A DNA stretch of 37,171 nt, from positions 1-37,171 of the forward strand of contig KQ965902.1 in assembly GCA_001574975.1 (NCBI GenBank). Reading direction: 5' to 3'. Below the pieces are notes generated by a model. That model made no database searches. It was given only the letters and a program-made list of their open reading frames with translations, and was not told where the DNA came from. Positions 11,009-21,899 of this stretch are shown here, piece after piece (within the stretch, counting starts at the first letter, position 1; each line of letters begins with the position of its first letter). A program made the position numbers and the translations under genes. The stretch is from Gonapodya prolifera JEL478. Taxonomy: Eukaryota; Monoblepharomycota; Monoblepharidomycetes; Monoblepharidales; Gonapodyaceae.

Positions 11009-12688
11009 ATGGCTGTTGGATCCACAAAAGCCGAAGAAGCGTCGCTGGGCATAGCGAATCCTGCAGCGGAAGTCTCCCATACGTTTACGAAAGGGAACCT
11101 CCCTGTGCAGGGTGCCAGCCCGCCGGGTGCCACGAAACCCGGATGGATTCTCCTCTTTGGAGAGATTCTCGGATTCGGTGGAACGGGGTTCTTGTTCGGA
11201 GCCTTTCTTCAAAAGGGTCGGGTGAGTTTCTTGTTCGATCAAGTCACGCAAAAAAGATCTTGACCAAACGTGACCTGAACCAGGTGCACGAGCCCAAAGT
11301 CATCCAGGACCAGATGCTCATGACCGACTTCACGATGATGAAGATGTTTCTGGCCGCCGTGGCTGCATCCCAGGTCGTCTTCGCGCTTTCCGAAATCGCG
11401 AACCTGACACTCCTGGACGGATCCAAGTTCCGGGATGTCCGGAAGAAGTACCAATCGGACCGCGGATCGCGTGGTCTCGTTTCTGTCGTTGTCGGGTCGT
11501 TCCTGTTGGGAACAGGGTTCGCTTTGGCGGGTGCCTGTCCAGGTACGTTGATCGTGTAGATATGCCGGAACTGTTCTTACATTAGTATCTTACCTTTCAC
11601 GTGTCATCAGGAACCGTTTATAGCCAGATTGGCGCCGCGATACCCGGGTCGTTTTGGGTCCTTCTCGGCGCTGCTCTTGGAGTTTTGGTGTTCACCGTGT
11701 CGGAGCCCTATTTGAAGAGGAACATTCACAGCCTTTACGTATTGGAAAAGAAAGGCGTCGAGCATCACGTGAGTACTGTCTTTATCCTTTGCCTCGTTTC
11801 TCCCATTCTGATTATTGCAATTGGATTGATCTTCTTGAACCACTCAACTCTGCTTCATTGTCCAGGTCTCACTCGCATTCCCCACCCTCGCACTCCTCAG
11901 TGCCGCGATCCTCGCAGCAGCCGTGATTGTGTTCGAACTCTTCGCCCCCGCGTCGATCGGGTACGGGGATAGCTCAACCTCGAAGGGAAACATCATTTTC
12001 GCCAAATGTAAGAGTCCTGCACGTGCATCGCCGTCTACACCACGTGCATACTGAAACTGATCAAAACTTAAAAAAAGCGTGGAGCGCTTGGGTTGCAGGA
12101 GCAGTCATTGGCGCCCTGCAACTTCCTTCTTTATTCCTCACAAGCCATCCCCTCGGCATGAGGTGAGACCCCGGCCCCTACTGCGCTTCGAACCCCCTCC
12201 CTCACAACCACCCACTCCTCCCCGCCCCCCTTAGCTCCGCCTTCGTAGCTCTCCTCAGCCCATTCGGCACACTTCTCACCTCCCTCAACCTCATCTCCCC
12301 CACAACCGAACTCGCCGCCTTCGCCTTCCCCTCCAAAAAATCGTTCCTCCAAATGCTCCAACTCGGCGCAACAGTCGCCGGCGCCGCGACCGCGTCCGTC
12401 CTCGGATCCACACACGGCGTCGTCGCGGGACTCACCAGGCCCGGAACCCCACTTTCCCCCTCCGACGCCGCCGTGGCTCTGGCGCTCCCCATCGTGTGGA
12501 ACGGCGTTGGGCAGGTGATCCTAGGCGGGTTCACCCTGTTCTTCGGTGCCCGTCTCGCCAAAGGGTGCACGAGCGGGCATGGGATATCGGGGTTTGGACT
12601 CTTGAATAGCGTGAGCGTCGTGGCGGTGCCGAGTATGTTTGCGGGAGGGATTGGGACGGCGTATTTGATGAAGTGGCTTGTGACGTGA
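11009..12688 (+). CDS. YeeE/YedE (TsuA-like) membrane transporter, copy 2
   Basis: Six exons (11009-11221, 11284-11542, 11611-11768, 11866-12007, 12078-12162, 12235-12688) give 436 residues ending in TGA. The five introns (62-97 nt) lie at the same codon positions and phases (0,1,0,1,2) as in copy 1. Exons 2, 3 and 5 have exactly the same lengths in both copies (259, 158, 85 nt). Family motifs are kept: ALAGACPGT and GARLAKGCTSGHGISGFG. The N-terminal leaders and the spacer do not match, so the duplication is not very recent. The expected role is as for copy 1, a channel for a reduced sulfur species. The two proteins could form a pair with different substrates or membranes. ATG at 11009 is the first in frame. 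Confidence 0.88.
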
Positions 12689-13154
12689 CCGGCACGAGGG
12701 AAGCTGGTGGATGAAAGGTGGGATGGACACTCGAAGTTTTTGATTCGTAGTACGGGATTACCGTTGTTTTGATATTTACATATGCTGTGATGTTTTGTAA
12801 TGCAATGATGTGGAGGGAGCCGGGCGAGGGTGGTTGAGCGGGTGCGAGGGTGCGTGGAGGGCGAGCGAGATATAGGCGGAGCAAGGGCAGAGCAGAGCAA
12901 AAGAGGTGAGAGTTCAAACCAAATGACCTGGGAAGCGAGCGAGACGAGCGGAGCAAGAGCAGAGCAGAGCGAGAGCCGAGTGTACGAAGACTAGCTTGTT
13001 GATGAAGAACTACAGCGTATAAATCGGTTAAATCTAGTTTTACGCTAGGCCACAAATGGATTCGGAGTGTGGCCTGTTCGTCGATGACCAGTCCATGCCC
13101 GAGCCCCCTCACAATGATAGCTTGTACAGTCACGGATCTACGCTGTGGACAGCT
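12689..13154. other. Spacer with GA-rich direct repeats
   Basis: This lies between the 3' ends of YeeE/YedE copy 2 (plus) and SPAG1 (minus), so it holds two converging 3' flanks. Two similar GA-rich blocks at about 12861-12902 and 12935-12975 share GCGGAGCAAG and GCAGAGCAGAGC cores. No gene seen. Confidence 0.5.
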
Positions 13155-16100
13155 CTACATGTATACCTTCTTCAACTTATCGGCATCGTCCGCTGTAAAA
13201 GCAGGCCCGTCTGCATTGCTTGCATCTCTAGCCGTCTTTTCCAGCTCGGCGAACACAAAAGCGAGGTCTAAACAAAACGAACAAATTCATCAACGTAGTG
13301 GAAATGAAATACAAGTTGGCAGAACATACCTGCGGATTCCTTCTTCCCAAGAAACGTCGTGAGAAGCTTGATGCGCTTGAGTGTCGAAAGTTCCTCAAGT
13401 ATCTTAAATACCGTACGTACGATCTCCGACGTATCTGAATTACAGAACACAACCACGGCGTTAGTACTTTGAGACACCGATCCTCTCTGCACCTCGGCCC
13501 CTCCCAACCACGCACCTCCTTCCTCCCTCATCGCACTCGCAGCCGCCTTAACAACTCCCGCAAACACATCGTCCGGCCTCCTCCCCCCCTCCATCATCTT
13601 GGCCACTGCGCCCGGCTTTGGAGACGTCTGAATGGCAGACTCGAGGTACAAGAGCCACTCGAGGCCGCGTGGTGGTGTGCAGCGGGTGCAGAGCTTGTAG
13701 GCGGCCTCGAGGTTGAGAGAGGATGTGGGAGGGGGGAAGCGGAGAGGGCCAGGTGGCGTTGGGTTTGACGATGGAGTGGGCTCGATTTTGGACTCCTTCT
13801 GATGAGTTGGCGAGGCCACTACCGACGTAGCTGGGAGACTTTCCGAGTGTGCTGATGACGAAATGGTTTTCTCAACGAGAGAACTTTCTTGCTCATTCGA
13901 AGTGTTCATTGCCAGCTCGGAGGCGGGGTTGATCTGCTCCGAAGATTGTGGTGTAGGACTAATTATCGGCGGCGCAACTTCCTGTTCTTCAACATTCGCT
14001 TGATCCTGGGTCACAGGTTCCTCCAATTTAGTGGAATCCGCATCATTTTCTTCTCTTTGGTCGTTCTGTGTACTTTGATCTGTTTCTGACGTCTCCGACA
14101 ATGTTTCGGAGAAGCGTCGGAACCGCTCTTCGTTCCAGGATACGTTCTCCAAAGCTTCCCGGAAATTAATTGTGACTGCTTTCCCAACCGGACCTTGAGA
14201 TTTTTCGGAACCATCTATCGCATCTCCAGAACTTGGGTGATCAAGGGCGTCGGCCGTGGGATTTTCGGCGTCCTCGCGACTCCCCTCCACCTCGACCATA
14301 TCCAGACCGCACAGCGCCGCCAGCATTTCGGATTCATTCCAAGCTTGATCGAAGCCGGCCGGGGATTCTGGCGCAACCAAAGGTTGTGGGAAATCGAATC
14401 CAGGCGATTCGATGACGAATGCGTCCTCGCCGTTTGGTTCTGCTTGTTCGTCCACCGGCGCAGATGAGGCAGCAGTTCCTAGGGTAGAACCTCCCATTTC
14501 GTTCTTCGTGGACTCTGCAGGAACAATTGCATTTTCGTTTGGTAGTTCAGGCCATGCTTCTTTGACTGGGGGGGCTGTCTCCGTGGTCCCCGTACTTAAC
14601 GTCGGAAATTCGTACAGCGTTTCCACCTTGAGAAGCTCCGCCGTGGGAACGTCCACCGGAGTTCCACCTTCTTTCACGTCGTCCTCCACATGCCCTACCG
14701 TTTTCGACTTCTCACCAGATTCGGCAATCGTTGCAGTCGAAGCCACATTCACAGCATTTTCATTGGGGGATTCCTCGTGTCCAGCCTCCTCCTCGTCTCC
14801 CTCCACCTCCTCAATGATCATCCTTCGTTTCACTTCGGGCTGCTTGGCCGGCTCCTCACGCGACGACTCGCCCCCGACGTCATCCGCCTTCACTTCTCCT
14901 TCAATATCGCGCTCCTTCGCTCGCGCTTCGGCGAACAGACGCCGAGCTTCGCGAGAGTGCACGTCGATGGCGGTACACCTTGCGGCGGGTATCACGTCAG
15001 CGGACCCTCGCGAATACGTCCACTCAAACACAAAACCCACTGCTCGAAATCAGCTCTAGCCATTCCATATCGTCCCCTTCCCAGCCTTGCTCTCCCCCGC
15101 CTTAGATACGCCTTTAACTGGAGGCCACCCGGCCCGAGAATCCCGACTCCACCCTCCGTCTTGATCCGCGCGAGCGCCACGTCGCAGTCTTGTTCAGCTT
15201 CACCGAATCGGTCAAGTCGGAGGAAGGCAAGGGCCCGGTTTGTCAGTCCGGCGATCGTGGGCAGGATCGTGAGCGAGCGGGTGTAGTACGCGAGCTGTTG
15301 TACGGGTTAGTCGACCGTTGCGATAATTTGCGAAGTGCAATTGTCATGATGACTCACCGCCTCTTTAATATCCCCCGCTTTGAATGCTTCGTTTCCCTTG
15401 ACACGCTCCAGGTCGGAAAGTCTTGCAACCTCCACCGGGGACGCTCCAACGGGAGCTTTGACGTCAAGGGGTACCGGCGGGCGGCTCAACACTGGACCTG
15501 ATGAAGGAACTTTCATCGGAGGGATTGTCGTCGGTGGTGACGTTGAATTACTGGGCGGCGCTCGCTTGATGGTTCCGCTGGATGCCGGCACCCTCTGCGC
15601 GGAGTCATCGTTGGCGTCCAAGCGGGCGAGTTCGTCGTCAATAGAAGCGGCGAATTTGTCCCAGCCCTTCCAGTCAGTTGAGCGGATCTTGTTGGAAGGC
15701 TTCTGCGCATTGCTGCCGTTCGAAGATGAGGCGGAGGGACTTGACTGAGAAGAGCCGGAGGCGTTGGTTGTAATTGGGCTTTGGTTCGTCGAGGGCCGGG
15801 GTTTATCCTTGGGGAGTCCTGGTCGTGTCAGGATCGTAGGAACTTCGTCTGCCGAGGAGTCGCTTCCCAGACGTCGTGCAACGGGCGCATTTTGTGGAGA
15901 GTTGATGCTGGGCCGATTCGAGGAGGCGAGGAGGGAGGCTTCCTTCTCCCGAAGGTCCGAGATCCAGGACTAGATGGGGCGACAAAGCTTTGATCCAAGT
16001 AACGCTTCCGAATGTGAAGTGACCCATACGCACCGCTAGTTCCCTTTCAGTCTCTTCGCGGGGAGGTGGAGGGAGGACTGGGTCCGGTCTGTTGAAGTCC

Positions 16101-16676
16101 GGTGTTCAGTGCATTCGAGTTTTCCGTCCCCTTCTGCAACATCGAACATACCGCACTTTCGCTCGAGGGTTCAAGATTTCAAGTCTATCCAGAATTGCTT
16201 CTTCCAATCGGGGGTAATGTCCCTCCTTTCCAGATCTTATGAATGAAGAGTAGAGATTTGAACATGAGCAACAAACGACTCTCCGTATCAAACCCACCGC
16301 AATATCGCAAGCATGACTTTAAGCTCCTTCGTATCCTTACATCCCGCAACATACTTGTAGTCGAAGTTCTCAATGATGTAGTCTTTCTCGTCCGCCAAAG
16401 AATCGAGGTCTTCGAGAATGTTCTCTGTCCTTGCATCGTCCTTAGGTCCTCCGACGTGCGGCCTCTTTGGCGGGTTTTCAGCCTCCGAGAGAAGGCTTTT
16501 CAAGTCTCTAACGGTCGGTTCAGTGGCGAGCTTCGACGTTGAGAAGGCGGAGTTGGGTTGCGGCAGGAAGTGGTAACGGCGGCGAATGGGGGTTGTAGCA
16601 GGTGGGTGCAGAAAGACCGAGAATGAAAGGGAAGTCGAAATCCAGCGTTTCTCCGCGATTCCGAATGACCCACCAT
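13155..16676 (-). CDS. SPAG1: SPAG1 homolog, axonemal dynein arm assembly factor
   Basis: Minus-strand exons 16298-about 16676 (itself perhaps split by a 47-nt intron), 16152-16235, 16034-16088, 15358-15969, 15041-15294, 13330-14978 and 13155-13267 join in frame with 62-64-nt GT..AG introns. The N-terminal box IENFDYKYVAGCKDTKELKV then SGKEGHYPRLEE matches the SPAG1 N-terminus (LDFKYIEKCSD.., SGEEGYYPEL). WKGWDKF matches its WDKF box. A TPR block follows (KGNEAFKAGDIKEALAYYTR to RRGRARLGRGRYGMA). MIIEEVEGDEEE resembles the post-TPR IQEIE motif. After a long acidic low-complexity stretch, the C-terminus is an RPAP3_C domain (AAYKLCTRCTPPRGLEWLLY to LKRIKLLTTFLGKKES). Known SPAG1 works with R2TP/HSP90 in cytoplasmic pre-assembly of dynein arms. 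RPAP3 is the alternative, but it lacks this N-terminal box. The 5' end is the least certain part. Confidence 0.85.
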
Positions 16677-16743
16677 CTTGCTGCAGTTCCTTTTGTTGAA
16701 GGTTCCTGTACTTTGGCCACACACCTATCCAAACGAACACAAA

Positions 16744-18296
16744 ATGCTCCGTACTGCCCCAGCACCGCGTCTTCTGGATAAACTGACCGCGAAAATCGCC
16801 CGGAATGACTCTGGAGCGTGCTCATGGCAAGGATGGCATTACAATGCCGGTCAATCGATTTGCATATCCCGCGGCGATCTTTCGAGGAATCGCGGTGAAG
16901 AAGCAAATGTGGCCAAGATTCCAGAAAGGTGGGAGATTGACATCAAGGATTTGAAATGTTCTTGGGATGAAAGCTGTCTCATTGGGAATGGTGGTTTCGC
17001 AACGGTTTATCGAGGAAAGTGGCGACGAATTCCAGTTGCTCTCAAAGTGATTAATGACCAACCGGTCTTAATAATACTTTGGTAAGTTTGTCGAGAGTCT
17101 CGTGCCCTTCGCGGACAATTCATTCGTTCTGTTACCTAGGAATTCGAAAATGAAGGTCGTGTTTGGTACACTGCAGTGTCTCCGCACGTCCTCCCGTTCT
17201 ACGGTGTTTCTCGTAAAGGTGGCAAGATGTTCTGTGTTTCGCCTTACGTGGAGAATGGAAATGCTAGAGCATTTTTGGAAAAGTTGAAATCAAATGGGGC
17301 TTCCGATGCGGAAATGGAAAAGCAAGCGTTATGGTTTGTGAGTTTTTCGTTTCATTATTTCAAGCATGCAGCCAGTGAGCATTGTATCGCTCCTTCAAGC
17401 TTTTTGACATTGCGTGAGGACTTCAATACCTCCATGCGAACAACATCCTGTGAAACCGGAAAACGCTCTAGTTGACAAGCTCCATCGGGCAATGGTGACC
17501 GACTCGGCACTTGCCTTACTCGCGAGTTGGAGGGAAGAGATCACGGTGTGGGATCGCTGTTTTACATGGCTCCTGAACGTCTCAGAAGAGAGCCCCCACT
17601 GTGATCACAGTTTACGAGGTGAGCAATGTCTTTGTTTGCACAGTACTGTAGTCGTTTACTTATGGTCCCTTGACTCTCAATGTTAGCTCTGGCTGGGGTG
17701 CAACCCGTACGCGCCAATAGATGAGGACGAACGCAACGATTTTATCATGAAAGTCCACAAATCCAAACGCCCAAACGTATCAGACCACAAATCAACAATG
17801 CCAGAGGAAGTTCAGAGTCTGATTATTCGATGCTGGGATGCAGTCCCAAACAAGCGTCCTGATTTTGATGAGATCGTCCATTTTTTGTGCAACACATCGA
17901 GTGAGTACAACCTTAAGTTTTGATGACCTTGTTTTAGTTTGAGACGCAATTTTTCCCTAACCAAAGACCTGAACTTCATCGTCTGAAACCAAAAAATATT
18001 GAAAATCTGCTTCCCACTGATGCTCTGGAGTTTGCTTTGCTGGCACGAAAGTTTTATTATGGTTCGGATAGAAATCCGCAAGATTTCACAAGCTCGCTCC
18101 AGTTGTGCTTGAGAGCGGCAAAGTTCAGACACCCAGAAGCTCCCTTTTACATGGGTTCGTTTTTTCCTACAGTGGATTAGGAGGGGTTCCAACAAACTTT
18201 GTGGAACGCGCTTCATGGTGGACCAAGGCCGCAGAGAAAGGGAATTCCAAAGCTCTGTTGAGTTTGTGTAGCCTGCTTCCACTCGACGTACCTTAA
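16744..18296 (+). pseudogene. TKL-type protein kinase with Sel1 repeats, degraded
   Basis: ATG 16744 leads to a kinase N-lobe: glycine loop IGNGGFATVYRGKW and VAIK-type lysine VALKVIN. After an intron at 17082-17139 comes SPHVLPFYGVSRKGGKMFC. GLQYLHANNIL then VKPENALVDK is the catalytic-loop region, but the HxD triplet is missing and TGA (17415-17417) stands just before GLQYLH. The DFG site reads TDSAL. GSLFYMAPERL (APE motif) is in another frame, shifted at the C5 run 17593-17597. After the intron 17619-17686 come LWLGCNPYAPIDEDE and RCWDAVPNKRPDFDEI. Sel1-like repeats follow (LQLCLRAAKFRHPEAPFYMG, ASWWTKAAEKGNSKALLSL), split by a shift at the T6 run 18160-18165. Kinase-Sel1 fusions are typical chytrid signalling genes. 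Loss of catalytic residues plus several breaks indicate a dead copy. Confidence 0.75.
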
Positions 18297-18515
18297 TGAG
18301 TTGATGCGGATTGCGTGAGAGAAAAGTCATGAACTTATTCAGCGACGTTTTGCATCGGAATTGATAACTTGTGGTATTTGATCGTTTTCTAATCCTGTTC
18401 AAGAAGTATTAGCGAAGATCCGGTGTCACGGTGAAACAAAAAGTCGTCCGAAAAAGGGTCCCACGGTGAGGGTTTGGGAGTGCGGTCACCTGGCCGATTT
18501 GAGAATTCCAAAACC

Positions 18516-21500
18516 ATGCGATGGCTCATCGGAGGAGGCCCATCAGAGGCAGCGGGGCCGTCGAAACAGCTCGCGCTGATGATCACCATCACAGAAGATG
18601 AGCTGCGCCTGGCAAAGGTGGGTTTGGCAAAAGTCCGGACTTTATCCTCAACCCGATGTGACGTCTTCCCCCGCCATCAACACATGACGCGATGTGCGCA
18701 AGATGGGGTACCAGCAAGGTGTGTTTTCCGCTCATTGTGATACCCGCAGACCTCCGACATTCCATAACACATTGACTCAATCCGATCGCACCACATTACG
18801 TTCCGGCAGAGTTTCGGCGAACATTCAAGTGGATGTAAGAGACTATGCGAGCATCAGATTCCAAGCATCAGACCGACAGTCTCCTTCCGTTACCTTCAGC
18901 CACAACTTCGGGTTTTCTCTGTCCCACCTTTGTGTTCCCGGAATCTCCATATTTTTCTCGACGTCCCTTCTCATGGGCGGACCTGCTGGTGCTGTGTGGG
19001 GCTGGATCTTCACAAGCGTGCTTAACCTTGCAGGTGCGCTACCGCTGTCGCTGGTGGAACTTTGTTCATGCATGGCACGATATTTCTCATCATACTCCCA
19101 AAATTAAAGTTTCGCTCACACTCGCCGAGATCTGTTCAGCGTGGCCATCAGCGGGAGGTCTGTACTACTGGAGTGCGAAGCTTGGCGGACAAACATACGG
19201 ACCTATGATTTCGTACGTGGTGCTTGTTCCCTGTCATGACCGTGGGGCGCTTCGACGGAAAAATTGGTTTCAACTGCTAGATGGTTCACAGCGTGCCTCA
19301 ACCTCATCGGCGAGATCGGTGCCATCTCGAGCTCGGCCTATGCCCTCTCCCTTCTCATTTTTTCGTGCATATCCTGTAAGAACTCCGTTGACTTGCTATT
19401 AACCGAACATTCGTCATCGACTCTTTTTATGGTCCCGCTTTCGTGACAGTGGGAAACGATGGCGTCGACGCTTCTCAATGGCAGATCATTCTCCTTTCGA
19501 TTGCGATCGTGTGGAGTTGGGGTTTCCTGAACTCATTCAATGATGTGGTGCTTGCCAGGATGATGGAATTATGTGAGTTCCTCACAGAATCTGATTACAG
19601 CACAATGTCTGAACATTGTGGTCAATTACGTACTTTCAGCCATTGCGGTGCAAATTCTCGGTCCTGTACGTACTCGATAACCCTAATTGCTCGCACACGT
19701 CGTATCGACCACCACAATTCCCGCTTCTCACTTGCAGATCGCGATAACCGCCGTCCTCCTCGCATTCGCTCCCTCCAAAAACGTGAGCCTCGATCCGTCA
19801 CCTCACCTTCTGCAGCCCAATCACTCACCACACTATAACTCCTCCCAAAGTCCGCCGAGTTCATTTTCACAAAGTTCCAAAACTACACCGGTCAAGACAG
19901 TCTCGCGTATGCAGTGATGCTCGGGCTCGTCCTGCCGGCTTGGAACTTTATTGGTGAGGGAGGCCGCGCCGCTTCCCATCCCCAGTCACAATCAAATATG
20001 AATTCACATCGTGTGGATAGGATACGACGCATCCGCGCACATTTCCGAAGGTATGTAGCAAACCACCACCTCCCCCACAGCCATCCCACCAAACTGACAC
20101 ACACCCCGTCCACGTCCAGAAACCGTCAACGCCTACCGCGATGTGCCCAAAAGCATCATCTACGCCGTGCTCGTGACGTCGGTTGTGGGACTCATACTTA
20201 TTCTCGGTAAGCGTTTGCGAACACACCGATCCTAGTTCTTTGCGGATGTTCCGTCTGACTTGCTCTCTCGTCTTGACCGTTCAAAGGAATGGCCTCGACC
20301 GTACAGCATGACAACTTGATCGAACAAAATCCGCAACTGGCAATCACACCGTTGCTGGTGTTCTATGGTAGGTGACAATACTGCTTGACAGTTTTGTGCA
20401 AGTTACATGAATTATCACCTATCCGTAGATATCGTCAATCATAAGACGTGTGCCATCACACTTTCAGCAATCGTAGGTCTGGCAATTTATTTGAGCGGTC
20501 TTGCTGCGAATACGGCGTATGTACTTGAGTGGAACCGTCATTCTGTTTGTCACGTCTTTTTAACATGTCTGTAACTCCCCACCTAAACACACAGAAACTC
20601 CCGGATGAGTGAGTTCCCGCCCCGTCAACACCGCGACCAACAAATAACTTCCATTCTCTCTCCCTAGTGTTCGCCTTCGCTCGCGACGACGGCTTCGGCC
20701 CGCGCTTCTCCTTCTTCCTCCGATCCATGCACCCCAAGACGCGCTTACCGCTTCGGAGCGTGTGGTTCAGCGTGTTGCGTGAGTGTTTATTGTCTTATTT
20801 ATTTTCAAATCATATTTGGTGACCGCCTGTGATTCATGGCCCACGTCTGCACTTTTAAAGTGTGCACAATCCTGACGGCAATCGGGTTAGGATTGCCCGA
20901 AGGCGCAACCCAGGGCGTTTTGACCGTCGCAACGCTGGGGCTCATGGCCGCGGTGAGTTTCTGGACTCGTGTGTGTTGAGAAGCTGTGGTGTGCGGACTA
21001 AGATGACTGGGGGACGTCGATTAGTACGCCCTACCTACATTTTGCAAGCTCGTCCTCGGCCGTGAGTTCTTCAAAGTACGTTCCCCAGTCTCTCACCCAC
21101 CGATCAAAATTCTCACAATACTAACACCTTTCCTCTTCCCCCTTTCCCACATCAGCGAGGCGAACTGACACTGGGCCTCTTTTCCGCGCCCCTGGGATAC
21201 GTTGCTGTCCTCTGGGTGTGCACGATTTTGGTCCTTTTGTGTTTTCCCTTGTGAGTTTGTCACAATTTGAACATTCTGCGTTTGTGTGATATTGAAACTC
21301 CGGCACCCTATCCCATCGTCTCCACTTAGTGCATTCCCCATAACCGCCTCCAACTTTAACTACTCCAGCGTATTCGGCGTCGCTGCTGTTCTGATAATCG
21401 TAAGTCTTTCAAACTGTCCGCGTCCCCCCTCATCCTGAACTTCTCTTCTTCCCTTTCCCTCTTCCCAACCACCTCCACCCAGGTTCTTTCATGGCACCTC

Positions 21501-21689
21501 GCCGCCCACCGCTGGTTCGTGGGCCCCGTGCGCCGCGTACGTGACGAGGACGTGTACGCCATGGAGCAGAGCATGCAGGCCGCAAGGACGGCCCTGGCGG
21601 AGATTGGAGCTATCTCGGCGGCCGCGGTGGGCGTGGTGGTGGGGAGGAAGTATGAGCGGATGGAAAGTGAGGATGCGAATGAGACGTGA
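18516..21689 (+). CDS. APC-superfamily amino-acid/GABA permease, 21 exons
   Basis: Twenty GT..AG introns (59-91 nt) can be placed so that 21 exons read as one 565-residue protein ending in TGA. Some exons are tiny: 18703-18718 (16 nt), 18810-18834 (25), 19640-19665 (26) and 20595-20608 (14). N-terminal LAKMGYQQEFRRTF and HNFGFSLSHL lead into helix 1. EICSAWPSAGGLYYWSAKLG is the helix-3 signature. GYDASAHISEET is a hallmark of the fungal amino-acid/choline/GABA permease group, and SRMMFAFARDDGFGPRFS follows. About 12 hydrophobic helices are expected. Its role would be uptake of an amino acid, GABA or choline; the substrate cannot be read from sequence. The start could also be ATG 18579, which removes 21 residues. 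No lesions seen, which makes it a useful control for sequence quality. Confidence 0.87.
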
Positions 21690-21899
21690 TGGGTGAGGGA
21701 ATAGGTGGCAGGGGTATGGGGAACGGGGGTCGAAGGGGGTCATGGTAATGGTCATTGGAGGAGAGGCGTGGAGAGTGGATCAACAATTTATTTTGTTTTG
21801 CGTCTTGTGTAATCATCAATGTGAACCCGACGTGATACCCTCACGAGTCAAGACATTCTAAGCGATTTCAAGTCCCCGAGAACGGCAGTCAAGACGCCG

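Noticed and set aside
13155-16676. RPAP3 instead of SPAG1
   Set aside because: The TPR and C-terminal domains would fit both, but the N-terminal YKYVAGC..SGKEGHYP box and the WDKF box are features of SPAG1.
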